Shown here: positions 8,367-17,024 of the stretch, one piece after another
Layout: every line of letters begins with the position of its first letter
How positions within the stretch are numbered: the stretch's first letter is position 1
NCBI RefSeq assembly: GCF_025370775.1
Contig: NZ_JAMXEX010000001.1
Location: 62,001-126,000, forward strand
DNA length: 64,000 nt
Direction of reading: 5' to 3'
Origin: Ancylothrix sp. D3o
GTDB lineage: Bacteria; Cyanobacteriota; Cyanobacteriia; Cyanobacteriales; Oscillatoriaceae
Notes under the pieces: generated by a model
Database searches by the model: none
What the model saw: the letters and a program-made list of their open reading frames with translations, nothing else
Told to the model about the DNA's origin: nothing
Made by a program: the position numbers and the translations under genes

Positions 8367-10871
8367 TTATTCCTCTTTAGCTTTGCAGTCGCATTTTTCT
8401 GGCTGTTTTCTCATGGGTACGAGGCCGGTTTTTGAAAGCCAACTCTGCATTTCAATTGTGTTTAGGATCTCTGCAAATTTTTCACCGGCAGGTTTGCGGC
8501 GGTTGTCTCTGGGGTAGAGAACCACTACCGGATAAGCTAAGGGGTAAGTTTTGGATAAAAATGCTTCAACATTGGGGGAGTAGGCGCCTTTTTCGTTGCA
8601 TAAATCTGTTTCGGGAGTCACCGGCTGTAAGTTGTCTTTTACCAGTGGTGAAACCGGTTCTTTGTTACCTTCTACCAGTGCTAACGGATAAACAGAACAT
8701 TGGCCGAAAACTTTGCTAACAGTGCCAAAAGAGATACTGCCAATATTGTCGTTTTCAAAATCTCTAATTACTTGTCTGAGGGTGGCAAAAGTGGCGAGGG
8801 GTGTAATTTGTGGAAAGCTGATTTTATTAGATTTTTCTGGCAGGTTTGATTCGTTGATCAACTTCCTAAAAGCGGTAATGGTGGCTTCATCTTTTAGCAC
8901 GCGCTGCTCAAAAAATCGCACTGCTTCTTCTTCTGTTGGGATGTAAAGTTTGATGGGTAAATCGGGGCCGCCTAATTGTTTCCAGTTGGTGATTTTGCCG
9001 GTGTAAATTTTTCGCAAATTTTCAAAAGAAATGCTTCCTCCCAAGCTGCGGGGGATGCTGTTTTCTCTTTTGGCATAGCCGAAAGCAACAAAGACTGCTA
9101 AACCATCGCTGGCAAATTGTTGATATCCAATTTCTGTGTAAAGAGAGGCGGGATATGTGCTTTCAATAACGGCTAAATTTGCTATGGCAAAATCAGCTTT
9201 TTCTGTTCTAATTTGGTTGATGGTTTCTTGGAGGGTGGTTTCTGGTTGGTAGGTGAAGTTAAATCTTTTCTTGTTTTCTTTGAGAATGGTTTCCAGCCGG
9301 CCTTGCAAATGTTGGTGGAAAGTGATGTTTTTTGCTATTAAGTTTGGCTGGGTTAATATATAATCCCAGGTGCCGGTTTTTGTGGCTGTGCAAGTGAATT
9401 CTCCTGCTGGAATTCCTAAGACATCTTGTAGGCAACAGGTGGGGTTTTCGCTGGCAATTGCTTTTTTTTGGGTGGGTTTAGCTGTCAATAGGTAACTGAG
9501 GAAGATTAAAAACAATAAACCGGCACTACATAGAGCAATAAAACGGGGATTTAACCATTTTTTTGTTTGAGTTTCTTCTTTTGAGGCCGGTTTGGGATCT
9601 AGGGGTGTGTCGTCGTTGGGAAAGGAGATTTTTAGCAGGTTTTGACGGGCAATTTCTGCGCTTTCAAAGGTGATAGAACCCAGGCCGGTGAGGTTGAGGA
9701 TAAAGCTTTTTAGTGCGGGGTTAATGGCAGGCCAGTCTTGGTCTATGCTGGGGTGGAGAGGGTGGTTATGTTCGGGGTTTGTTGTGCCACCGGCTAATAA
9801 GTAAAAGGCGATGTAGCCTAAGTCTTTTAAATCAATAGATGGGGTGATGATGGCCGGTTCTGTTAGGGGTGGATAAAAGCGGTTTTCCCAGAGGGCAAAA
9901 TCAGTTAGGTAAATCAGAAATCCTTGATTTTTTGGGGCTATGAGGATGCTGTTAAGGTTGAGGTTTCCGTGTGTTAATCCTTTTTTTATTAAACCACAAG
10001 GCAGGCGGTAATTTTGCCCGTGTAGGCTTTCTAAACTTTGCAAACATTGGTCTAAAAAATTCCGCACTTGGGGGCCCGTGAAGGCTCCTTTTTCTATGAG
10101 GTATTTTGCGAGAGTAGGGGGGTTGTAGGGGTTGGTTTTGGCTATTAAGTAGCAGCGTTCTTGATAGGGATCGGCGATGGCTTCTAGGGGGGTGATCAGG
10201 CGAAAGTCTTGTATTCTGCCGTCGGCTAAATTTAGGCCGGCCATTTGGATAAATAGGTCTTTGCGCTGCTGAGTTTCTTGTTGGTTAAAATAAAGTTTTG
10301 GCAGCAAGTATTCTTTGAGAATAACCGGCTGTTTGGTTGAGATCTTTGTGGCGAAATATAGCCGTCCTAGTCCTCGATTTTCTAAAAAAGATTCAATTTG
10401 ATAAACGCCTTGAGCGCCGCGAATTTTTGAGTTTGGAGGCAAGAGGGCGGGAAATTGGCATTGCGAGCAATAGTTATTTGTTTCTGGTTGGAGTGTAAGG
10501 TTTTGTTGACAGTTTAATGGGTTTCCTGCGGTACAAGGGTATTTTGAATAAACTTTTTTTTGCAGGTTGTGGAGGCCGTTTTTTCCTCTGGCGTTGTCTG
10601 TGGGTTCGACTTCTGAGGAAGTTTCTTCTGAGTCCGGCTGGTTTAGTTTTTTAAATTTTTCAAGAGCTTTGTCTTTGATTTCGCCTACATCTGGGGTTTC
10701 GAGTTTAATGTTTTCTTGTAGGTAAGCAAACACCCACTGGAATTTAGAGGGTATGAAACGCAAGAAACCGCTCAAAAATTTGTTTTGGGTTGCTGCTATT
10801 TTGTTGGCGATTTTGCTGGTTTCTCTGGCTGTCCCTTCTTTTATTAATCCTTCGGCTATTTTTTTTACCAT
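8367..10871 (-). CDS. Pseudokinase - TM - periplasmic-binding-protein fusion
   Basis: An 834-residue membrane protein inside the eCIS locus. Residues about 118-137 carry a C-x2-C type zinc-like motif (YCSQCQF). Residues about 150-410 resemble a bacterial Ser/Thr kinase: the ATP lysine is in VILKEYL (near 184), but the catalytic HRD is HGN (near 300) and DFG is DFA (near 324), so catalysis is doubtful. A hydrophobic helix follows at about 442-464 (ALCSAGLLFLIFLSYLL). The rest resembles a PstS/phosphate-type binding domain, with YTGKITNWKQLGGPDLPIK. The topology would place the pseudokinase in the cytoplasm and the binding domain outside or in the thylakoid lumen. ATG 10871 is preferred to TTG 10880. 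A sensor or membrane anchor of the injection system is an inference. Confidence 0.8.
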   Translation of the reverse strand: MVKKIAEGLIKEGTARETSKIANKIAATQNKFLSGFLRFIPSKFQWVFAYLQENIKLETPDVGEIKDKALEKFKKLNQPDSEETSSEVEPTDNARGKNGLHNLQKKVYSKYPCTAGNPLNCQQNLTLQPETNNYCSQCQFPALLPPNSKIRGAQGVYQIESFLENRGLGRLYFATKISTKQPVILKEYLLPKLYFNQQETQQRKDLFIQMAGLNLADGRIQDFRLITPLEAIADPYQERCYLIAKTNPYNPPTLAKYLIEKGAFTGPQVRNFLDQCLQSLESLHGQNYRLPCGLIKKGLTHGNLNLNSILIAPKNQGFLIYLTDFALWENRFYPPLTEPAIITPSIDLKDLGYIAFYLLAGGTTNPEHNHPLHPSIDQDWPAINPALKSFILNLTGLGSITFESAEIARQNLLKISFPNDDTPLDPKPASKEETQTKKWLNPRFIALCSAGLLFLIFLSYLLTAKPTQKKAIASENPTCCLQDVLGIPAGEFTCTATKTGTWDYILTQPNLIAKNITFHQHLQGRLETILKENKKRFNFTYQPETTLQETINQIRTEKADFAIANLAVIESTYPASLYTEIGYQQFASDGLAVFVAFGYAKRENSIPRSLGGSISFENLRKIYTGKITNWKQLGGPDLPIKLYIPTEEEAVRFFEQRVLKDEATITAFRKLINESNLPEKSNKISFPQITPLATFATLRQVIRDFENDNIGSISFGTVSKVFGQCSVYPLALVEGNKEPVSPLVKDNLQPVTPETDLCNEKGAYSPNVEAFLSKTYPLAYPVVVLYPRDNRRKPAGEKFAEILNTIEMQSWLSKTGLVPMRKQPEKCDCKAKEE

Positions 10872-10941
10872 AATAGTCAATTTTTGTAATTTTTTGGTGT
10901 TAGGGTTAGGATATTAGAAAACTAATTTGGAGGACAGAAAA

Positions 10942-11151
10942 ATGGCAAGGGAAGAAGTTGTTAGACTTTTCAGATCGGCTCAGGAAGATCCGGCTTTGAG
11001 AGAGCGGCTGAATACGGCGGCGAACCCGGAAATGTTTGTGCAGATGGCTAAGGAGCTTGGCTATGATTTTACGGTTGAGGAGTGGAAGCAGGTAACGGGT
11101 TTTCAGGTTGAGGAGTTTAAGGCAAATTTGTCGGAAATTCCTGGACTTTAA
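10942..11151 (+). CDS. Nif11-domain protein (orphan)
   Basis: 69 residues matching the Nif11 domain: an N-terminal helix with VVRLFRSAQEDPALRERL followed by FVQMAKELGYDFTVEEW. Such domains occur in nitrogen-fixation-associated proteins of unknown role and as leader peptides of ribosomal natural products. Here there is no Gly-Gly cleavage site, no Cys/Ser/Thr-rich core and no modification enzyme nearby, so a stand-alone Nif11 protein is more likely. ATG 10942 follows a good TTTGGAGGA; an upstream TTG overlaps that site. It is the only plus-strand gene within the minus-strand part of the eCIS locus, divergent from the pseudokinase gene. Confidence 0.8.
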   Translation: MAREEVVRLFRSAQEDPALRERLNTAANPEMFVQMAKELGYDFTVEEWKQVTGFQVEEFKANLSEIPGL

Positions 11152-11197
11152 GTTAAGTTTGAGCGGGGTGTGTTGGGTTATTTAACGCACTCTGCTT

Positions 11198-11809
11198 TTA
11201 TTTTGGTGGATTGGGTGGCGGGGGTGCCGGTGCTGGGGGTGACGGTGCTGGGGGTGCCGGTGTTTCAGCGGCGGGTGGTTTGGGGCAACCTTGCTGGGAT
11301 ATGGAACCGTTGGGCATGGTTGCTTTGCACAAAATGGCGTTTGTGATGGTGGCACCGGCGAGGTTGGCGTCTTTTAATTTGGCGCTTTCGAGGTTGGCGC
11401 TTTTGAGGTTTGCACCGGCTAAGTTTGCCCCTGTTAAGTCTGCTAAATAAAGGTTGGCGTTGGTTAGGTCGGCGTTAATTAAGGTGGCGTTTCTTAGGTC
11501 TGTGCCGGTGAGAATGGCTCCATATAAATCGGTGTTATTTAGATTAGCATTATTGAGGTTGGCGCGGTTTAAATTGGCGACAATTAATTTAGAGTTGCTG
11601 AGGTTAACTCCTGAAAGGTTGGCGTTTAAAAGGGCTGCACCGGCCAGGTTAGCACCGCTGAAAGAAAGGCCGGTGAGGTTTGCTCCCTGCAAGTCGCATT
11701 TTTGGCAAGAGTTGCTGTTGAGGAGTTGGTTAATTTGGGTGGGGTTTTGTGCCGGTAGGGGAAGTGTGGAGGCCAGCAGGAGGCCGGTGATTAGTATTTT
11801 CTGTTTCAT
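11198..11809 (-). CDS. Secreted pentapeptide-repeat protein
   Basis: 203 residues. A signal peptide (MKQKILITGLLLASTLPLPA) is followed by about 25 A(N/D)Lxx pentapeptide repeats, from roughly residue 40 to 160, that fold as a right-handed quadrilateral beta-helix. The tail contains two Cys (ILCKATM and QQGCPK) and ends in a Pro/Ala-rich stretch. The start at ATG 11809 begins the signal peptide exactly; upstream in-frame codons would spoil it. Such proteins are common in cyanobacterial periplasm and thylakoid lumen, with unknown roles. It follows the cargo gene by 56 bases on the same strand, so it could be co-transcribed; a role in the injection system is only suggested by position. Confidence 0.85.
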   Translation of the reverse strand: MKQKILITGLLLASTLPLPAQNPTQINQLLNSNSCQKCDLQGANLTGLSFSGANLAGAALLNANLSGVNLSNSKLIVANLNRANLNNANLNNTDLYGAILTGTDLRNATLINADLTNANLYLADLTGANLAGANLKSANLESAKLKDANLAGATITNAILCKATMPNGSISQQGCPKPPAAETPAPPAPSPPAPAPPPPNPPK

Positions 11810-11865
11810 AGAAGTTGATTTTGACTGTTTTCTTCGAGGCAACCTATACCGACCCCATAATGTTG

Positions 11866-13815
11866 TTACTGCCGGTATTGGAAGTATTTTTTGCTTTCTT
11901 CTTTATCCTGGGTAAATGAAAGTTTATTTCTCACTTTTTGGTTAAAGTCTGAACTCATGTTTAGGACTACTTGCTTGAGTCCTTCCGCAGTTTTGACTTT
12001 AAACAGGTCATTAACTACTTTCTCGCAGTGAGCTAATTTTTCTTCTTCGCTATTAAAGGTTTTCTCTCCTTTGCGAACTGCTAGGAGTTCTCCTTTAACG
12101 ATTTTTGCCATATCTTCTACTGGTTTTGTGTTTTCTATTTGCAGCTTCATATCGTTAAAGTCTGGTCTTTTTCTCAGTTCTATAACGGCATCAAAAAGGC
12201 GGTACAGATATTTAGAAGAACGGTAAAAAGTTTTGCCATCCGGTGCGTCTTCATGGGTGTAGTGGACTATATCTTTGAGGAAGTCGCCAAGTTGTTCGTT
12301 AAAGGACTGTAAAATATCAATGGGTGTTAGCTTTGCCAGCGCTGCTTGGGAATCTTTTCCTTGCAAACCGGCCACAACGTGCTTGACTGCGCCTTCGCTG
12401 TGATAAGCTTCACTGGCAAAAAAGCAAGCTTCACCCAATAGTTTTTTGACTTCTGCTTTGAGGACGTTGATTTGATCAGCCGCAGCTTCAGGATTTTGTG
12501 ATTGTTCTAATTTACTAATTTCTGCTTGAATTTGCCGAACTTTTGTCATCCGCTCAAGATAAAGCTGGTTGCTTTTTTCTAGGACTAAATCGGGCTGTTC
12601 GGAGGTGATTTCGTGAAGTTCCTCTATAGCGAGTAATTGCCCTGCAAGTATATTCCGACTTGCTGACGGACTAGCGTCAACTGCTTTCTGTTCTTGTTCT
12701 GAAAGTTTTGGTTGGCTTTGCAGATCAAGATTTTTTTCCTTCATTGCTGCTCTGCATTCTTCTAGCAGATCGTAAGCCGCAATTTGAAAAATAGCATCGG
12801 CTTCTTCATACTGTTTTACTACGGCTTTTCTTTCCTGCTTATTGTTTATTCCCGTGAGAACCGAATTGAGATAGTTATCCCATTCTACAGGATTCATATA
12901 TCTGCGCTGTTTCACCAAGGCCGCCACATCCTGATCCAGGTTGCTTGTTTGGCTAAAGCTTTGTTCCGGTTGGTCTAAATCTTTATCTGTTCCTTGGGTG
13001 TCGTTTTTGGCAGTATCGTCGATGTTTTCTTCAACTTTCAAATAGTCTTTGGCGTACAAATTGGTATCAAAAACTGTTCCCGGCTGTTTTCCAAATTCGC
13101 TTTTAACAATGTTATTGAATTCGGCAACAGCTTTGACGTCATTATCTGTCCCCGGAGAGGAAATAGTAATATCGTAGTCCGACTCGCGGTCTTTACTGCC
13201 TACTGATTTTGAGATTAGGCCAGGATATTTTTTGCGTAATTGATTGATAAGTTGATCCACATAGCGCTTACGGTAAGACCAAAGCTCCCACATGGTACTT
13301 TCCTGATCTTTGAATTTGGTTTTAACTTCTGTCCAGCTAGAGTCATTTGCTTTGATGATATTTTTGCATTCCTCATCGCTCATGGTGAATGCGTTGCCTT
13401 GGGGGTCTACAATAATCGGCAAGTTGTTGTGAGCTACACCTTGCTCATCCATGTAATAAGGTGCCGGTTGATTATGCGCCACACCTTGCTCATCCATGTA
13501 ATAAGGTGCCGGTTGATTATGCGCCACACCTTGCTCATCCATGTAGTAGATAGGTTGGTCTTGCTCCTTGTTTTTTTCTTTAGTTTTTGCACCCTTTAAC
13601 TGGATAGTTGGTGGCGAGGAATTTTCGGCTTCTGTTTGCGGGTTTAGTACGGGTATATTGGCGAAGTTATGGCCGAAGTTTTCTGCATTTTCTGGTTTAG
13701 TTTGTAGCGTAGGCGATGCCTGGGTGGGTTGGGCAAAGGGCCGGTTGAGAATTGGACTGGATGCCGGTGCCGGTTTTTCTGTAGATTTTTTTTTGGTTTG
13801 AATTCGATAACGCAT
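11866..13815 (-). CDS. Candidate eCIS cargo with nucleotidyltransferase-like motif
   Basis: A 649-residue protein with a modular look. The N-terminus is disordered and includes NRPFAQPTQ (24-32), echoed by PRPFAEPAQ in the DUF4157 cargo next door, and FGHNFANIPV, typical of cyanobacterial eCIS cargo. Residues 90-130 are three near-identical 15-residue repeats (YYMDEQGVAHNQPAP). Residues about 200-255 read VGSKDRESDYDITIS and later TVFDTNLYA, which fits the Pol-beta-type nucleotidyltransferase pattern GS...D-x-D plus a third Asp (D213, D215, D250). The remainder is helical with long coiled stretches. ATG 13815 has AGAGGTGAG just upstream. A toxin that modifies nucleotides or RNA is an inference; the locus position supports cargo. 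Confidence 0.7.
   Translation of the reverse strand: MRYRIQTKKKSTEKPAPASSPILNRPFAQPTQASPTLQTKPENAENFGHNFANIPVLNPQTEAENSSPPTIQLKGAKTKEKNKEQDQPIYYMDEQGVAHNQPAPYYMDEQGVAHNQPAPYYMDEQGVAHNNLPIIVDPQGNAFTMSDEECKNIIKANDSSWTEVKTKFKDQESTMWELWSYRKRYVDQLINQLRKKYPGLISKSVGSKDRESDYDITISSPGTDNDVKAVAEFNNIVKSEFGKQPGTVFDTNLYAKDYLKVEENIDDTAKNDTQGTDKDLDQPEQSFSQTSNLDQDVAALVKQRRYMNPVEWDNYLNSVLTGINNKQERKAVVKQYEEADAIFQIAAYDLLEECRAAMKEKNLDLQSQPKLSEQEQKAVDASPSASRNILAGQLLAIEELHEITSEQPDLVLEKSNQLYLERMTKVRQIQAEISKLEQSQNPEAAADQINVLKAEVKKLLGEACFFASEAYHSEGAVKHVVAGLQGKDSQAALAKLTPIDILQSFNEQLGDFLKDIVHYTHEDAPDGKTFYRSSKYLYRLFDAVIELRKRPDFNDMKLQIENTKPVEDMAKIVKGELLAVRKGEKTFNSEEEKLAHCEKVVNDLFKVKTAEGLKQVVLNMSSDFNQKVRNKLSFTQDKEESKKYFQYRQ
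13426..13548 (-). repeat. Three tandem 45-bp coding repeats
   Basis: Near-identical 45-bp units, each containing caccttgctcatccatgtaa on the plus strand, encode three copies of a 15-residue unit in the cargo protein. The last two units are virtually identical at DNA level, which points to recent tandem duplication. They form a flexible spacer between the N-terminal signature and the nucleotidyltransferase-like domain. Confidence 0.9.
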
Positions 13816-14179
13816 TGCTCACCTCTTACTTCAAATCGCGGTATTTGTTTATTCTATCACTATAATAATTTTGTTTGGATTTTAGATTCATTTTATTACA
13901 TATTAGAATTGATGTACTCAAATTTTTAAATCAATATTCCCCTTGAATGGAGTTATAAAAAAGCTCATTAATAGGGAGAGTTCTCCTCACATTTATGTAA
14001 CAACAATGTTACGCCAAATGAGCTTGTTAACTTTCACTTAATTCTTGAGATATCAAGAGTCCTTTGAAATTTTGAGTAACAACAGCAAAAAATGTACAGT
14101 CTTGCATAATCTTCATTATGCTCTACCAAAAAGATAAACAATATCCAGCTTGTTATTATTCTCCAGCTTGATTTAAAAG
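13816..14179. other. Gene-free AT-rich stretch with inverted repeat
   Basis: No gene is supported in these 364 bases between two minus-strand genes. A perfect 9-bp inverted repeat AAGCTCATT (13961-13969) / AATGAGCTT (14017-14025) encloses two smaller palindromes, one being GTAACAACAATGTTAC. This is upstream of the nucleotidyltransferase-like cargo gene and could be a leader structure or a degraded small mobile element. Confidence 0.5.
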
Positions 14180-14740
14180 TTATGTTTTAAAAAACCCCAA
14201 ATGATCATTTATCTCAAGAGCTTGCGTAGCACTTACTTGAGTAGTTGAAACTTGGCTTATAGTATCAATAAAATGATCTATTGTAAAAAGGGCGCAATCG
14301 CAGTAACTTTCCAGCAATGATGTATATAGACTTAAATTTAAGTTGATATTCGTGTCAAACATGACATTCCATTTAAAGTAAACAACTGTTCCAGTAATGC
14401 CAAAACTACCTGTGGAAATCTTACTATTGATTTTATTAATAGTTTTTAAAATTTCTAACTCTTGTGTTTCATTGAATTCTTCAATAATTTCTACAAAAAT
14501 CTGAAATAAATACTTTTTAGAGCTAATATCGGAACTACGGCTTACTACCAATGGTAAAAAAGAAAGCTGAAGATCAACTACAAAATTTTCTTCTTTGCCT
14601 AGATTTGCGAACCGACTAATTAATGTATAAAATGGAGCATAATCATCGGGTTCTTCCAGTTTTGTCTGAAGACCCCCTTCTTGAAATAAACTTTCAAGAT
14701 TAGCTAAAAGTATTTTTTGGTTTTCTAAATCAGCAGACAT
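14180..14740 (-). CDS. Small acidic protein, YbjN/chaperone-like
   Basis: 186 acidic residues. The pattern LEILKTINKINSKISTGSFG, followed by strands TGTVVYFKWNVMFD and a helix with SYCDCALFTIDHFIDTI, resembles the YbjN / type III secretion chaperone-like fold. It has no signal peptide or membrane segment. It starts 49 bases after the DUF4157 cargo gene on the same strand, with GGAAACT before ATG 14740. By analogy with secretion chaperones it could keep the large cargo soluble or act as its cognate immunity factor; both are inferences and the family call is tentative. Confidence 0.55.
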   Translation of the reverse strand: MSADLENQKILLANLESLFQEGGLQTKLEEPDDYAPFYTLISRFANLGKEENFVVDLQLSFLPLVVSRSSDISSKKYLFQIFVEIIEEFNETQELEILKTINKINSKISTGSFGITGTVVYFKWNVMFDTNINLNLSLYTSLLESYCDCALFTIDHFIDTISQVSTTQVSATQALEINDHLGFFKT

Positions 14741-14789
14741 AGTAGTTTCCTTTTCTTAATTAGGTTTAGTATGGCCCCCTTTAATTTTC

Positions 14790-16859
14790 TTACCATCCCA
14801 TTGCTTCTGCTATTCTGGGAGGATTCGGAATTTGTTTTTCAGGCTCTAAACGCAATCCCATCACATCAGTAATCATTGTACTCGCCTCTTTTTGTTCATT
14901 AAGATTGCCTTCTTGGCGTAAAACTCCTACTTTATTCAATCTTATTGCCATTTTTGCTACATACTCTTCATAACATTGCTGGGGAGTTGCAAACCCTTGA
15001 GATTGTAAAGCCTGGTTCCGTAATTTTTCTCTAGCTTTTGATTCAATATGTTCAATTCCAAACATTTTATCAACTAAGTTCTCTCTAATTACTCCCATTG
15101 TTTTCCAAGCAAAAACCCCTTTGATAATTGCAAACACAACGCTAATGGCTATGCCTATCAGAAAAGCATCGGGAGCGAATAGCTTTATTCCGCACTTAAC
15201 CGAATCAATTGCTGCTTTTGAACGATTCAAAGATTGAATATCTTTCATAACTGTGGCCGTCTGAGATATTTCTTCATTTTTGCTCTTTTGCAGATCGTGA
15301 GCCGCCCACATTCTATTTTCGCTAATCTGTACTTTTGCCAGGTTAGAAGCTAAAGCCACCGGACTTATTACAAAACCTGCCATATCTGCCAAGCCTGTAG
15401 CTCTATCTTCATTGCTCAACTGTTTATCTGTAGCATTTTTCAAACCAGTTACATCACTTACAAAATTTACTCCTGTTCTCACTATACCTACGGAGGGGGT
15501 TAAACCACCGGCTGTTCTACCGCCAAAAATCTGCGCTTCCTCGCTCGTATCTTTAGAAGCATGAATGAAAGTTCGAGAGATTTTCTCCCAATCAATTTTC
15601 GCCCCTCCGCCTGTGAAAGGAATATAGCTTCTCCATCCCCCTTTTATAGATTTTTTATCAAAGGTTTCAAAACTATTATTGGTCTTACCTTTGGCCAGAT
15701 ATAAATAAGCCTTTTCTTTTGTATCCCTGGGCAATTCTTTAATGTAATTTATTAAATCTTTATGTTCTTGTTTCTCTGCTTTCCTTTCGAGATAGGCAAG
15801 GAATTCTTCAAGAATATTATCATCAATTACATTACTATTTTTGTCTGCAATTGCTTCAGGTCTAAAGTGTAAGAAACTGTTTACCCGACCCGCAAATAAA
15901 TTCCAATCTACATCTTTTCCAGAAGACTTTCCCAATTTTAATTTGGGTTTAAATTCTGCTAGGCTGGTGGGAGTTTCTGGGGCGTAAGCATCTCCATTAA
16001 TTTGACATAAAATTTCTTCCTGTACCTCTTGTTTCAAACTTAAAAACTGAGAAAATAGGGCTACGTTCTCTTGAGACGAAGCTTTATGCGTCAGCCATTG
16101 AATAATCTCAGTAAAAACCTTGGTTTCAATTTTTTCTCTCTGAATTGCTGGTGTTCGCTGAATTTCTCCCCCCTGTTGCACTACATGAGTGAGTTCATGG
16201 GCTAATAATTCTTGCCCACTCGAACTATTTGGGTTGTATTCCCCGCGCTTAAAAAAGATGTTGTTGCCAGTCGTGAAGGCACGAGCGCTCAGGGAACGGT
16301 TGAGTCGGTCGGCTGTAGAATCGTTATAGATATTCACCTTGCTAAAGTCAGTACCAAATGCTCCTTCCATCTTTCGTCGAAGTGGTGTTTCCAGGTGCCT
16401 TCCGCCGGTTTTGGCTTGGTTAATCCTGCTTTCCAAATGGGACGAAGCCTCTCCTCCTTCTATCGCCTCCCGCCGTTGCACCGTCAACCGGCTGATCAAA
16501 GGTTTAGAGAACATTTGACGCTGCACAGATCCATCACCACCACCGCCCGATCCCTCATCAGGAGATGCGCTGGTACTGATTTTTTTCATAACTTGTTTGG
16601 CAACTGTATCCGCTTCTTGCTCGTATTTATCGTTAGGTTCCCCAATAGTGAGTTTAGGTTGAATCGGTGGTGGAGGTGCAGAAAATGTAACGCGAGATAA
16701 AAGATTGCCGCCTGTTTGTGACGCTTCAACTTGTGTCTGTTCTGGTGCTGTTACTGATTCAGGTTGAGCCGGTTCGGCAAAAGGACGCGGCTGGAACATC
16801 CCAGAGGTGGGTGTGGATTTCGATTGCCCTTTTTTCTGGATCTGCCGTCCGGTTGCCAT
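14790..16859 (-). CDS. DUF4157-containing eCIS cargo/toxin
   Basis: 689 residues. The N-terminal 60 residues are disordered with PRPFAEPAQ (25-33), shared with the neighbouring cargo. Then comes IQPKLTIGEPNDKYEQEAD (66-84) and the DUF4157 core with an intact zinc-protease-like HELTH at 221-225 inside LLAHELTHVVQQG. DUF4157 is one of the best markers of eCIS-associated cargo. The C-terminal half is mainly helical and includes a hydrophobic stretch at about 565-583 (FLIGIAISVVFAIIKGVF) that could insert in membranes. The likely design is loading signal, processing domain and membrane-active toxin. The gene precedes a small chaperone-like gene and follows the AAA+ ATPase. Cargo call is firm; the toxic mechanism is unknown. 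Confidence 0.88.
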   Translation of the reverse strand: MATGRQIQKKGQSKSTPTSGMFQPRPFAEPAQPESVTAPEQTQVEASQTGGNLLSRVTFSAPPPPIQPKLTIGEPNDKYEQEADTVAKQVMKKISTSASPDEGSGGGGDGSVQRQMFSKPLISRLTVQRREAIEGGEASSHLESRINQAKTGGRHLETPLRRKMEGAFGTDFSKVNIYNDSTADRLNRSLSARAFTTGNNIFFKRGEYNPNSSSGQELLAHELTHVVQQGGEIQRTPAIQREKIETKVFTEIIQWLTHKASSQENVALFSQFLSLKQEVQEEILCQINGDAYAPETPTSLAEFKPKLKLGKSSGKDVDWNLFAGRVNSFLHFRPEAIADKNSNVIDDNILEEFLAYLERKAEKQEHKDLINYIKELPRDTKEKAYLYLAKGKTNNSFETFDKKSIKGGWRSYIPFTGGGAKIDWEKISRTFIHASKDTSEEAQIFGGRTAGGLTPSVGIVRTGVNFVSDVTGLKNATDKQLSNEDRATGLADMAGFVISPVALASNLAKVQISENRMWAAHDLQKSKNEEISQTATVMKDIQSLNRSKAAIDSVKCGIKLFAPDAFLIGIAISVVFAIIKGVFAWKTMGVIRENLVDKMFGIEHIESKAREKLRNQALQSQGFATPQQCYEEYVAKMAIRLNKVGVLRQEGNLNEQKEASTMITDVMGLRLEPEKQIPNPPRIAEAMGW

Positions 16860-16930
16860 AGCCTAGCCTCGCTGACAATTTTGATATATTATCTTGTTCT
16901 AATTTTCCACAAAACCCTGCTCAGCTTTAT

Positions 16931-16944
16931 TCGACTAAAGTCTA
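16931..16944. repeat. TCGACTAAAGTC-type palindrome copy
   Basis: TCGACTAAAGTCTA, a one-arm-degenerate copy of the palindrome at 3207-3220, lies between the ATPase and DUF4157 genes. Confidence 0.4.
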
Positions 16945-17024
16945 ATTTTGCGCTTAACTTCTCTAAAACCGCCTCTGACTTCAAATTCCTGCCCACACAC
17001 AACCTACCTCGCCTATTTTCTACA

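Noticed and set aside
10942-11151. Nif11 gene as precursor of a modified peptide
   Set aside because: No double-glycine site, no core region and no modifying enzyme or transporter nearby.
13426-13548. 45-bp repeats as a CRISPR-like array
   Set aside because: They are contiguous in-frame coding repeats without unique spacers.
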